Assembly: GCA_020744425.1 (NCBI GenBank)
Contig: JAGMUV010000001.1
Span: 3,162,001 to 3,226,000 of the forward strand
Source: Dactylonectria macrodidyma
Lineage: Eukaryota; Ascomycota; Sordariomycetes; Hypocreales; Nectriaceae
Reading direction: 5' to 3'
Length of the DNA stretch: 64,000 bases
Below the pieces are notes generated by a model. That model was not told the DNA's origin, made no database searches, and saw only the letters and a list, made by a program, of their open reading frames with translations. Every line of letters begins with the position of its first letter. The first letter of the stretch is position 1. Shown one piece after another: positions 54,220 through 64,000 of the stretch. The translations under genes and the position numbers were made by a program.

Positions 54220-55663
54220 TTACATAATCAAGTCTTGACACGGGGAATCATCCGTAACAAATACCCGCACAAATTCAGGATGAAGCCGCTCATAAACAGA
54301 CGCCAGAACACCATCTCTCCAAACGCCCGCGATTGGCAAACAACGATTCTTTGGATCGGACAGTACCTCAACAATGTCGCCCTTGACAAGTACCAGATCT
54401 GCCTTCTTCCCAACAGAAATTTCTCCTCTATCCTTGAACCCAAACCGAGCAGCTGTAATAGACGTGGCAGATTTGAGGACGTCTTCGGGCGACATGCCGA
54501 TTTCATGAGCAAACAAGTACATCTCAATATGTATGCCAAGACCATACGTTACGCCGAACCCTTGACCAGCACAGTCACTCCCTGCTATCAAAGGGACACC
54601 TGCCCGGTACAGCTTTCTCGTGGTTTCATAGGCATGCTGGACACCAGCTCTCGGGCGCTCTTCCTTGGCTAGCCCAAGTGGCTTATCGGGTGTTTTCTGA
54701 ATCAGCATACTCTCAGCAAGGGGGTCCCTTCTGAATGTTTGCTGCCATTCCTGTCTCTCAGCGGTTTGTGATGCACACAAACTCAGCGTCGGGTTGCAGT
54801 GAACATTGCGTGATTTCATAGTCTTGATGAAGTGGTCGTTGGGAGGTTTGTCGAGGAAAATATGCGTGAAGCCGTCGACTCCAGCCTCGAGGAGATCCAT
54901 GGCGCCTGTGTAGCTGAGGGCGTGACCAACAGCAATGACGCCCGCTTCGTGGGCGGCCTTTACCACAGCATTTTGCACATCTATGGGAGGCGACGGTAGT
55001 TTCATGCCGAGAGTATCTCCCAGCTCGTGAAACATCTTGATATATGATGCTCCATGCCGATTGACCTGCTGTTGCACAAATGGCTTTGCATCATGGCTTG
55101 TGTTCAGTTTGGGCCAGCCTGAGACAATGACGTTTAGTATTTTCTCGCCTTGAGGAACCGACTCGAGTTCCTTCTTCATGACAGGGATAGGCCATCCTCC
55201 TTCGATAATCGCTCCGATTCCAGCGTACTTGTAATCGGAATACTTGGTCTTGTTTTGGGGCTCACCAACCAACTGCATTCATGTTTAGTCTTCCACATCA
55301 TGCCCCGTACCAGTCAAGGGACATACAAACCTGTTTCAGCCGCATGATATCTTGCACTTCGTTGTGCATATCGCATACAGTTGTAACTCCAAAGCGCAGC
55401 GACTGCTCAACACTGTCGGTATTACCTGCAAGGGCATGAATGTGGGCGTCGATCAGTCCCGGAATGAGCGTATGCTGTGGTCGAGAGATCCTCAAGATAT
55501 GTTGTCCGATAAATTTGTCTGGCTTGCCGCTGCCAACATCGGCGATAAGTCCGTCACGGACAATGACGAAGCCATTGACAATAAACTTGTGACCGTCAAA
55601 GATTTTGATATCTTCAATGATGAAGGTGTTTATCGATGGCTGGTAATCGCTCGTATTTGCCAT
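54220..55663 (-). CDS. Metal-dependent amidohydrolase
   Basis: Exons 55663-55331 and 55272-54220 with a 58 bp intron (GTTTGT..GACTAAAC..GCAG) joining ..IMRLKQ to LVGEPQNK in frame; 461 aa. Metal-binding residues are visible: HxH in PGLIDAHIHAL (H74, H76), the carbamylated-lysine candidate in SYIKMFHE, histidines in VIAVGHALS and FTHIFLD, and the final aspartate in LIAGSDCAGQGF. The tail GEISVGKKADLVLVKGDI is typical of imidazolonepropionase/Xaa-Pro-type amidohydrolases. The substrate is probably a cyclic amide or peptide; it cannot be told from sequence. An in-frame ATG at 55762 would add 33 residues; the 55663 start was chosen because MANTSDYQ begins the domain directly. Confidence 0.85.
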
Positions 55664-56086
55664 TTTTGAAACAATTAACTTAGTGCATGCACAAAACGCT
55701 GTAGGAGTGAGATGAGCTACGGGTAACGGATCCTCTGTATATGAAATGAAGCAGGCTGACATTTGTTCATTCCGGTTCCGGAATCCTGCTTCGGAATCGC
55801 TTCATGCTCCACTTGGATTCCGTCGAACTATTGAAAGCTAGGCGGGGCAGGATGCATAGGAATATTGTGTTATGATTGATCTAACTAGCTAGAAAAGGGG
55901 GGACGCCGCGGTCGGCTTTGTGATCAGCGATGTCTGCTATTGCCTTACAAATTAGGTGTAAATCGGGACGATGGCTAAACCCGGATTGTACGGTCGGATC
56001 CACACCAACACTAACTGTTGGTGGCTATAGCGCACATTAATCCATGCAATCTGTATGGAGCTCCTATTTTGCAGATTTCAACACTA
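55664..56086. other. Intergenic, promoter side of the amidohydrolase gene
   Basis: No gene or repeat recognised before the TIR element at 56087. Confidence 0.4.
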
Positions 56087-56477
56087 ACGTATTTGACCAC
56101 CACCCCGCCCCCCCCCACACCGTCCGTTTGGTGATAGTCTCAACGCCTCAGCACATACCTGTGACGGGAGCGTCTGGAGTGCTGGACCCAGGGTGGGGTC
56201 GATACGTAACTAGGGCGCACGGGGCAGGCCGCAGGGACTATCAACGCGTCTACGCGTCTACGCGCCTGCCCGCTTTCTCTCTTTCCTCTTCATCGTAGTA
56301 TTCTCGCAATACAGTGGCATTACCTCTTGAGCTGATCTCATCTGGCCCGTGACAATACCGTAACAACTCAGAAAATTCGGGCACCTAGCGCGCCCCACAT
56401 GGGATGCAGATCAGGCTAGGTGCCCGAATTTTCTGTTACGGTGTAGGGGGGGTGGGCGGGGTGGTGGTCAAATACGT
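56087..56477. mobile_element. TIR element (MITE) with TA duplication and internal hairpin
   Basis: 391 bp with terminal repeats ACGTATTTGACCACCACCCC (about 37 bp in all) and TA on both sides. Inside, 56369-56388 and 56416-56435 are perfect 20-bp inverted arms (CAGAAAATTCGG..), themselves bounded by ACCGTAAC/TTACGGT. This may be a second, smaller element nested in the first. It shares only the ACGTAT tip with the motif-tagged family. Confidence 0.75.
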
Positions 56478-56725
56478 TAGACTACTTACTGCACGTTGCA
56501 CCAGCAACGGAACTCAAATTACGGCCAAAAAGTCTGAATTTCATTTACAATTCAATGTCACATCTATCAACCGTTGAGACTGAAGATAAAGTCTCAAAGG
56601 CTCGGATCTCTAGTAAACCGGTCTTAAAGACCCGGCTTCCTAACAAGCCAGTCTCAAAGACCCGGATCCCTTAGGATCCGGTCTCAAGAGAACCTTATCA
56701 TAGCTATAAGAGCAACCTACAAATA
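56478..56725. repeat. Degenerate tandem repeat beside the Tc1/mariner element
   Basis: 56591-56697 contains about four diverged units of the form GTCTCAAAGACCCGGAT. Otherwise unremarkable. Confidence 0.5.
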
Positions 56726-57982
56726 CAGTGGGGGGCAAGAAGTATTTGCCCACCTTCACGTACCGGCCAGGCCCGGCTAGCCCTATTGGGCCGCGACCGC
56801 GTTGCTGCTTTTGCAAGGCATTTTCCACCTTTCAACATCACATCTCATAATGCCTCGAGGCAAGGAGCTATCGCCACAGCTTCGGGCTCGCCTTTGCGAG
56901 CTACGAGCCTTACATTATACATTTCGTCAAATTCATAATATCCATCCCGAAGTCCCTCTTAGCACAATCCGCTATACGATCAACCAAGAAGCTAAGCGCA
57001 AAGAAAACGCGTCTCTGCCGCGGTCCGGCGCGCCGCGCAAGCTCATAGAAGAGCAACGCGATCAGATATACGAAGCCGTCACAACTAACCCACATCTCAC
57101 ACATCAAGACCTCCTTGCCTCCGTCGATCACGCCGTTAAAAAACGGTCCCTCCGTTACCTTCTTCGCGAGATGGATAAGAGGAAATGGCTCTAGCGAAAA
57201 CGTAATCTGCTAACGCAATTCCAAGCTGACCGAAGACTCGAATGGGCTCGCCGATATGAGCATATTGACTGGAAGAGGGTTAAATGGAGCGACGAGTGTA
57301 TGGTCCGCCGCGGTTAAGGAATAAAGCCAATTTAGACCTTCTTTCGTCCTTCTGAGCAGCTAGCTGCTGGCGATGTAGGCGAGCGGATGCGGCAGGGCGT
57401 TATACAGCAGATGTTTTAGGCCGGCTTTGGAGATACGGTCCGTATAGACCTACTAGCCTTTGACGGCTATGCTAATAGTAAAGCTATTTGTGACTTCTAT
57501 GCGAGCGTCTTACCTACCTTCATTCAACCTGGCGATATCTTTATATATAATAACGCGCCTGTATATACGGCTCGTATTGTCAAAGCCCTCTTCGATAGGC
57601 TAGGTATTGAGGTTATGATCTGGCTAGCTTGGTCGCCAGATCTTAACCCTATTGAGAACCTTTGGGCCCTTATGAAGGCTAAGATTTACGAATTGCATTC
57701 CGAATTATAATATGCTTCTGATACTGTTAAGATGCAAGCAGCTTTAGTAGCTGCTACATAAGAAGCTTAGTATGAAATTGAGCTAGAGATCTTATAGCAG
57801 CTCTGTAAGAAGATGCCAAACCGGGTTGCTGCTGTGATTGAGGCAAATGGCTGGTATACGAAGTATTAGCTTTTAATTAACCCCTTATTTACTATTAAAG
57901 CAGCTTCATAACAAACCCCGGATCGGGCTAGCCGGGCCCGGCCGGTACGTGAAGGTGGGCAAATACTTCTTGCCCCCCACTG
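56726..57982 (+). mobile_element. Tc1/mariner transposon with 57-bp terminal inverted repeats
   Basis: 1257 bp, ends CAGTGGGGGGCAAGAAG.. / ..CTTCTTGCCCCCCACTG, flanked by TA. The two ends match over about 57 bp with one difference. One transposase gene, now inactive, fills the interior. Confidence 0.9.
56850..57870 (+). pseudogene. Tc1/mariner transposase, inactivated
   Basis: Starts MPRGKELSPQLRARLCELRA, with helix-turn-helix parts (YTFRQIHNIHPEVPLSTIRY, RSGAPRKLIEEQRD, YEAVTTNPHLTHQDL). DDE blocks: HIDWKRVKWSDECMV (first D), FIYNNAPVYTA (second D now N) and WLAWSPDLNPIENLW (third acidic). In-frame stops at 57192-57194 and several later sites are TAG/TAA where Q or W is expected, as RIP would make. 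The second catalytic aspartate change alone should abolish activity. Confidence 0.85.
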
Positions 57983-58289
57983 TAGGTCTGCCGCGAGCCC
58001 TCAGTTAGATAGAAATTAAAAGCTTCTATTCATATCACAATGCACCCTTCCTATCTAATGCAACAAATATCTTACCTTCTTTATTACTTTTATAAAAAAG
58101 CAAGATTATAAAAATGAAAATTTTACTTAAATAACTAAATATTTAATAAAAAGATATAATCAGATAAGTTATTATTATAAAGCAGATATTTATATTATAT
58201 TACATTAGAAAAGCAGGCACTATGATTATAACTTTATAACTAACCCTTCATTCCTCACTCTAATAGCTCAGATTGTACGTCTTATTACT
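57983..58289. other. AT-rich spacer
   Basis: About 300 bp of RIP-like AT-rich sequence between the Tc1/mariner and the solo LTR. No gene. Confidence 0.4.
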
Positions 58290-58792
58290 ATGTCGGGGCT
58301 GAGGGCCCCGAGGCCCGGGACCCGGACAGTCACGTTACCTATAGCTAGCTATAAGAGTGTAAGGGTTGGGGCGGCATGCCCAATCCGCACAAAGACCCGT
58401 TGCCCGTTAAAGCAAAAGATCAAGCGATTCCAGAAGTTACGTTACTCAATTGTGCCGCACATCTAATGATAAGGTCCCGGCCGAGGGCTCGCCGAGCCCT
58501 CGCCGCTAACTCTTACAAAGAGGCAGTAGATTTCCCAGACTTAGATAGAAAAAAACAATGCTTCTCCCTCTTTTATTTGATTTTTCCTGATTTTCCTAGC
58601 CTTGATTTTCTTATTCTATTTTACTTGATCAACTGATATCCTTCTTCCTTTTCCAGCTAGCTGCTTAGCTGATGATTTTATCTGCATTTTTGGCTACTTT
58701 ATTTCCTAGGCCTTATCTTGCCGTCCTTCGCCTACCTTTTGGGCCCAGCTCGCCGTCACTTCGGGTGGTTGTTTGTCCCCCTGCCTAACACA
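58290..58792 (+). mobile_element. Solo LTR of the TGTCGGGGC family (copy 3, longest)
   Basis: 503 bp, (A)TGTCGGGGCTGAGGGCCC..CCCCCTGCCTAACACA, flanked by TTACT (58285-58289, 58793-58797). Internal TTGATCAACTGATATCC matches copies 1 and 2. Unmutated. Confidence 0.75.
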
Positions 58793-59495
58793 TTACTCTA
58801 GCGTTTGTCATATACTTACTTATTGTTAAAAGAGAGAGCCTATCCCTTAGCTATGAGGTTTCTATAGCATTTCTAAAGGCAAAAATAAGACGGGGAGGGG
58901 AGCTCAGCTAAAACGTCAAGGGAGGGTGATGATGAGGAGAAACGAGTGTAGAGAACCCGAATGACATCAGTGGGGCATTCGGCAATGGCCCAAGCTACTG
59001 GTGGCTCAGACGTAAGTTAAGGTGAAGGCGGCTAATAGGAGCCCTTTCCTCAGACCCCTGTGAGGGACACAGATCTGGGACAACGTCCCCAAATTTAGGC
59101 CCCAGCTGGCCTTTCCGTGCTAAAGAATCTGACCTGTAGTTTTTTGTATAGCTGAAAGCAAGAAAGAGACGAACATGAATTAACTAGAAAATCGGAAGCT
59201 CAGTGTAACGGTTGTGCTAGACCGCTGTACCATAGGGCAAAAGATTGGTCAATAATCGCTGTGATGGCGACTACTGGGCACACTAGCTGCTCTTTTAAGC
59301 CAATCGCTGTTCGGAGGACCAGGCCGTAACACTCAGTCCGACTGCAATCCAAGACCAGTCCTTTATGGGGTACATATTGATTAAGCTTCGAGGGGAACGC
59401 CTAACCTGGAAAACATGAATTTACCCTTACAACTAGACCATTGATATTATTCCTGGCGGCTTTGAGCAGGCTTCGTCTATGTCCCCTCTAGAGCG
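58793..59495. other. Intergenic, nothing recognised
   Basis: Normal composition, short frames only. Confidence 0.3.
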
Positions 59496-60701
59496 GCCTT
59501 GGATTTTCCAGATAATGGCCAGGTTGTTCATACTGGTCAGCGTTAAGGGATGCTGCTCTCCGAAAACATTCTTCGTCATCTCCATCACTCGCACTTGTAG
59601 CTCTTCCGCCTCCTTCTATCGCCCTTGGTTGCTATACGTTAACGCTAGATTGGCCATGCTGCTTAGCATATCGGGATGCTGCTCTCCAAGAACATTCTTC
59701 GTCGTCTCGATTGGGACTGGACTTTGCCCAGCAAAAGTACTGCTCTGATGCTGAACTATGCTCGATACGGAGAGGGCAGGAGAGACAACCGCAGGACTCT
59801 GGGCGGCCGACATAATGCCTGCCGGTGAGAAGTTCGGAGTCTGTGCTGAGTATGCGGGACTGGGGACCGGGGAACCGCGTTCGGAAATAGTTCGACAGCA
59901 CACAGCGGTTGGGGTGACTTCAGTATGTTAGCCGTCGTATGCAGGCAATATCGTCACACGTTGACTTACATGCCGCGGTACTGGGAGCATACAAGAGATT
60001 TTCAGGGACCCTATGCCTGCTCATCCATCGGTCGATCTTCTGTGATTCTACTGTACTGCCTCTGACCGTGAAGATCAGCTCCCCTTTGTCAACCTCGACG
60101 AGTTTCCTTTGTTGTCGTTTCCTGACAATTGCTATCATCTCTACTGGCTTGATATTCTTGTCCTTCCCCCATTGGGTTATGCGTGTTCGATATTGACGTA
60201 TCCTGTGAAGCATAATCGCATCAGCATATAAGGCTATCTTTGCTTTACCTTGAAAAGAGTGTCATACTCAGCAGTAAAGTCAAACTCCTCCTCAATCTTC
60301 TCCTTAACTTCCTCTAGCGGTAGCTTTTGCGTAATATGGAGCTCGAGGATTCGAGCTTTGTATGGCTCCCAAGCCTTGGCGCGCAGGGTCGGGGCCTTTC
60401 TCTTTCGAGGCTTGGTGGGCGGGCCCATGGGAATTGCGGGTATGGTTTCGGTATCACCGAAAGACTCCGCATTATGGGGCGCGTGGATACGAAGTGCTTG
60501 AAACGGATTGAACGGATGTGACATGTGGCTTTGGTCAGTCGTAAACTGTCTATCTAGTGCTTGCGTCTGCGAAGCCGAGTCGTCGAGCGCCAAGTGATCA
60601 CCATGGAGCTCGTAAGCTTGCTGTGCGACGTAAGGACTCTGTATGGGATGCGGAAGATTGAGCTCCCCGAAAACGGGCGGATTGGCGGTCGAGGAACTCA
60701 T
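59496..60701 (-). pseudogene. Clr5-domain protein fused to a kinesin-light-chain-type TPR fragment
   Basis: Exon 1 (60701-60249) encodes a 110-residue lead, then the Clr5 domain: RAKAWEPYKARILELHITQK, LPLEEVKEKIEEEFDF. Exon 2 continues RIRQYRTRITQWGKDKNIKP, VRKRQQRKLVEVDKGELIF. Exon 3 (from 59917, after a clean 52 bp intron 59969-59918) gives a Ser/Pro-rich stretch that runs directly into ETTKNVLGEQHPDMLSSMAN, a TPR repeat, ending at TAG 59616 (TGG expected). A second TPR (EELQVRVMEMTKNVFGEQHP, LTSMNNLAII) follows in frame to about 59496. The first intron (60248-60203) does not keep frame with exon 2 by one base, so the gene is probably dead or mis-spliced. Clr5 proteins are mostly of unknown, DNA-linked function. 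Confidence 0.6.
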
Positions 60702-61709
60702 GTTGACCTCTCTTCATGCTTCGGCTGTGTCGGTCAGCAAAACTACCTCTCGGTCGAAGAGTCGAGAACGAACATACCTGCTAGGGAAGAAAAAGAAAGT
60801 GGGAGAGGGTGAATGATGCTGCATTTCGCGCCAGTGGAGACTGAAGATATACTGCACAATGCCTAAGAAGCTGAGTTGGTTGGAAGAGGTTGATTGGACC
60901 AAGCACAAAAGTCCTATAGTGGCCCGAGCGGGGCCGAGCCGCATGTGATGCAGGGGACATAATGGTCTGTGCGCCAGCCCACCACTGGTGGTCCGGGGGC
61001 CTTAACGCATTTTGCAAAACTACTATCTTGCTATTAGTGCCTTTCGGCTCTGGTGCCGCCAGGCATAATAAATTGCGTTGGGTTATATATACTGGATAAT
61101 TCTAAGCTGTAAAAATAAGCGGGGTACCCCAAACCTTTGCCCAAAATGGCGCAGCTGGTAAATCCAACAAATTGTATTATTGTACAATCTCGCTAGCGAC
61201 AAATCCCTTGGTTGGGGGACCTGCAAAACTACTATTTGTCAGGCTCTGTCTTCATTACCGATGCGACGGATTCTCCGCACGATTCTCTTCCCTTGGCAAA
61301 ATGTGGAGCTTGGGCGGTTCGTGTGTGCGTTTGTTACTCTGCCTCACGGCGCTCCCAGCCGCAATGGAAGCTTCACTCAAAAGTACTATTTCGCGTCTAT
61401 CAACGGTCATGGATGACTCAGACGACAGTTTTTTCAATGCTGAGTAGGTCGTATTGGTAAGCCCCGGGCGTTCCATAAAGTTACTTTCAGTAACTATCGC
61501 AATCCCTGCATGGACAGCTACTTAGTTTACTATCATTACAAAACTCCTAAACAGAGTCCCATTAAAAGGGCTCTGTGCTCTCACTTACACAAGTCGTCTA
61601 CTTAAAACCAGTACAAGACTGTTCACAGTGGCCCGTCAACCCTCCCCCAACCTGGCGCAAGCATCAACGCACACGGGACACGTCGATTCTCATCTCCAGA
61701 CGTCGCACT
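60702..61709. other. Intergenic, promoter side of the Clr5 gene
   Basis: No gene recognised. TTGCAAAACTACTAT-like sequence recurs at 61013 and 61222. Confidence 0.35.
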
Positions 61710-61911
61710 ATGGCTCAAACAAGGCTGTCCGCTGAAGTCCTTACTTCTATTATCTTCGGCATCTTTCAGTTAACTATCGGGCTTATTTCTCTCTGGCAAC
61801 AGCGCCACTTTCGCCTGGCGAGTCGTAAGCTATCCTCTATCCCGAAATAATTACCCGAGGGCTGACATAATTGCAGATTCGGCACCTGAAAGGAGAAGAA
61901 ATACTTTTTGA
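61710..61911 (+). CDS. Possible 49-aa single-pass membrane protein, two exons
   Basis: Exon 1 (61710-61824) encodes MAQTRLSAEVLTSIIFGIFQ, LTIGLISLWQQRHFRLAS; a 52 bp intron (61825-61876, GTAAGC..GCTGAC..TTGCAG) joins to exon 2 (61877-61911) HSAPERRRNTF-stop. One hydrophobic helix spans residues 8-29 with a basic C-terminal side. Consensus splice signals and the reading-frame match support a real gene, but I recognise no family. An upstream in-frame ATG could extend it. Confidence 0.45.
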
Positions 61912-62473
61912 GGCCGCGGAAAGGCCTCAACTGAGGCCGACTTATAGAGGAGTTGTTCATCCGAGGCTGTTGCACATGCCAATTCTTGTTGCTGCTCGGG
62001 GGTTGCGGAACCTAAACTTTTGGGAAGTGTAGGGTGACTAGATTAGTGATTCTGCTACTCGGCAACCACCACAAAGCACTAGCGCTCCGCCAGTTCTGAG
62101 TAGAGCCTTGCTGCGAGAGCAAGGAGGAGCTACGGGGAGGTGCACCTGGCTGTCTCCTTGCTCGGCGGCGACACCCGGAAGCCCGTTAGTGACCTTGTCG
62201 AGGGATTTCCCTCCGGTGTCAAATAGCCAACCCCAGCTAAAAGACGCTTTTACAGAATGTTCCACAGATCACAATCTGATCCCACACTCTGATCTCATAA
62301 TCTGATCCAAAAATCTCTGCCACACTCTGATCCCAGATGTCACACTCTGATCTACAGTATAGAGTCAACGCCTACCGTTTCTGGACACGGAGAGCCAGGG
62401 GGCATGGGAGTGAGCCTGTCGCTCCTACGAGCCTATCCACTCCAGTGAACCGTTCCCTAGTGAGCCCACTCCA
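61912..62473. other. Intergenic with short CACACTCTGATC repeats
   Basis: The 12-mer CACACTCTGATC recurs at about 62284, 62322 and 62342 in a (TCTGATC)-rich stretch. No gene. Confidence 0.4.
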
Positions 62474-63049
62474 GTGATCTGTTCGATCGATTCGGTCGAA
62501 CAGGGCTCCCGATTGCAGAAACACGTCAGGGAGCCTCCTAATTTTAGCGAATTGATCGACGCGTTGAGAAGTGACTGGCGCGATCTTACGCGAACGACCG
62601 CAATTCGCTACATCGTTCGCAACGAGTCTTTGTTCTTGCTAAGATGTGTTAGTGCCTATTTGGACCGTTGTTTGATGCCGCCTTGACGATGATGAATTTC
62701 TTCCTTCATCAGCTATTTTTATTATTTCTGATGCCTCGAGGCAAGGAACTATCGCCACCCTCGCTTTACCGCACTCCTATCGACAAATGACCTTCACTTT
62801 TTATGCCGGCGCTTCAACGGGCTTCGAGCTCGACTCTGTTTGCCTGAAGCTCAGCGAATGAGATCTATCAAGTGGATTAATGGAACCAATTACATGAACA
62901 TGCTCCAGGAAACGTCGAGCCATCTCATGAGCAAGCAGAAACAGATGCTGGAGAGACTCCGGGATGCTTTGGTGGAGAACCAGCAGAAAGCGACAAAGGT
63001 GATTAGCGATCAGCTGGAGATGATCCGACAACTCCAGTATCCATCTTAG
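62474..63049 (+). other. Coding-like remnants, one with a transposase 5' end fragment
   Basis: 62474-62686 reads QKHVREPPNFSELIDALRSD, RDLTRTTAIRYIVRNE, possibly a transposase C-terminal remnant (weak). 62731-62757 is nearly identical to the first 27 bases of the Tc1/mariner transposase at 56850 (ATGCCTCGAGGCAAGGA..), then diverges. 62780-63049 is open (LRARLCLPEAQRMRSIKWIN, KQKQMLERLRDALVENQQKA, stop) and coiled-coil-like. No intact gene can be drawn. Confidence 0.35.
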
Positions 63050-64000
63050 CAGACTACCCTTTCCTGAGTGTAGTGAACCGTCTCCCGACTAATCGTAGTG
63101 CGCAGCACGGAGGAATAGGTCCTAGTTATTTACTGTAAAGAAATTGTCTATAGTAACAAATATGTTTGTGTGCGAGGTGGATAAATTACAATGAGGCTAT
63201 GCTGAATATACAGATAAGAATTTATCATACGTACTTAATTCACTATTTAAAATTTGTATTATCTCGGTCAGAGAAGTGAGATATGCTTATTATAGTCCCA
63301 CTTCTTAGATTCTCGCAGTCCTCATTTTGATCCTTTCTTACTAGGTTAACTGTCTTTTAGTTCTATTTCTAACATATTAAAAGCATTATAGTGAGTTATA
63401 TTGTATTGCCCCCTCTTTCTCATTATCATTTTTTATTGCTAAGCTAGAGATAAACATTTGAAATTTGTATATAACTATAGGATTATGTGTCTCAGTAGGC
63501 TAAAGCAACACAATCCTAGGGCAGATGACATCGCTCTACGGGTAGTTCAATCTATTAAAGAATATTCCCCTTTAATCAAGATAGCTAAATATGTCCCAAT
63601 TTTAAGGCTAACCAAAGTCTATTTCCACAAATTTTCAATACTATCTCTAGTGATTATTATACTTAACTCTAAAAGTGACTAAAGAGAATATTTTACTAGG
63701 AGGTCTTAATAATAAGGGATAGTGATGCTCCCTGTTTTATATAATATATTAAAATGAAGGTTATGTTTGAATCAAGGTCATAGATCTTTCTTTTTGTTTT
63801 ATTTTATTTCCTGGCTTCTCTTATAAGACATTAGCCAGGAGGCCTGCACGCTCGATCTAGTAAATAAATACTATAGTCTACTTCTTACTTTACTGCTGCA
63901 ATACTAAGGGCGAGTTGCTTCTTTCATAAAGCCAAAAAAAAACACAGTTTCTTCACATTTTAAGCATTTAAAAACCCTTAAAACCCAATGATTTCAGAGT
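63050..64000. other. AT-leaning intergenic sequence at the right edge
   Basis: No gene or repeat recognised. A 74-codon frame at 63458-63682 lies in AT-rich sequence and is not convincing. Confidence 0.35.

Noticed and set aside
54175..54672. 165-codon plus-strand ORF
   Set aside because: Entirely antisense to the amidohydrolase exon 2, with no protein-like pattern.
1..64000. tRNA, rRNA or telomeric repeats
   Set aside because: No cloverleaf-like B-box/A-box pairs, rRNA blocks or TTAGGG arrays were recognised by eye. A covariance-model scan would be decisive.

Overview
The window looks like nuclear DNA of a filamentous ascomycete (Pezizomycotina, probably a sordariomycete). The gene families are fungal: HeLo, NACHT-ankyrin with a nucleoside-phosphorylase head, Clr5, DUF3176, DUF3435 and a fucose-lectin-like membrane protein. 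Introns are 46-61 bp with GT(A/G)xGT donors and CTAAC/CTGAC branch sites. Repeats show strong C-to-T/G-to-A decay of the kind left by repeat-induced point mutation (RIP). No tRNA, rRNA or CRISPR was seen.

Layout. 1-4112: a divergent pair, a kinase-ankyrin protein (left, runs off the edge) and a HeLo-domain protein with a kinase-like C-terminus lacking catalytic residues. 4150-26240: about 22 kb of very AT-rich nested transposons. It holds two full-length, dead Ty1/copia elements (8141-14222 minus; 14510-21005 plus) with LTRs and target duplications, several solo LTRs, a 1.3 kb TIR element, and at least eight members of an unusual 425-441 bp TA-inserting MITE family. Each MITE carries its own short motif repeated twice in each terminal repeat. 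26240-34340: small uncharacterised genes and a ruined DUF3435 tyrosine recombinase. 34561-39124: an intact three-exon NLR-type gene (phosphorylase-like domain, NACHT, about 17 ankyrin repeats, ZZ-like zinc finger). 40503-51411: a stretch of decaying genes: a frameshifted lectin-like protein, a DUF3176 membrane protein split by a hAT-type MITE, a PIF1-like helicase relic joined to a START-like relic, a UbiD decarboxylase with four lesions and its partner UbiX. 52809-55663: two intact genes (an unknown 257-aa protein and an amidohydrolase). 56087-64000: a TIR element with a hairpin, a dead Tc1/mariner, a solo LTR, a Clr5/TPR chimera and small ORFs.

How it fits together. Two putative allorecognition/cell-death modules (HeLo-pseudokinase with kinase-ankyrin; NACHT-ankyrin) flank or neighbour a RIPped transposon block and a captain-like recombinase relic, as expected of a fast-evolving accessory compartment. 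UbiX makes the prenylated flavin used by UbiD, so the two divergent genes once formed a phenylacrylic-acid decarboxylation unit. UbiD is now dead. Insertions inside insertions, checked against empty copies within the same window, give a relative order of events: LTR elements first, then RIP, then MITEs, then at least one GC-rich solo LTR.
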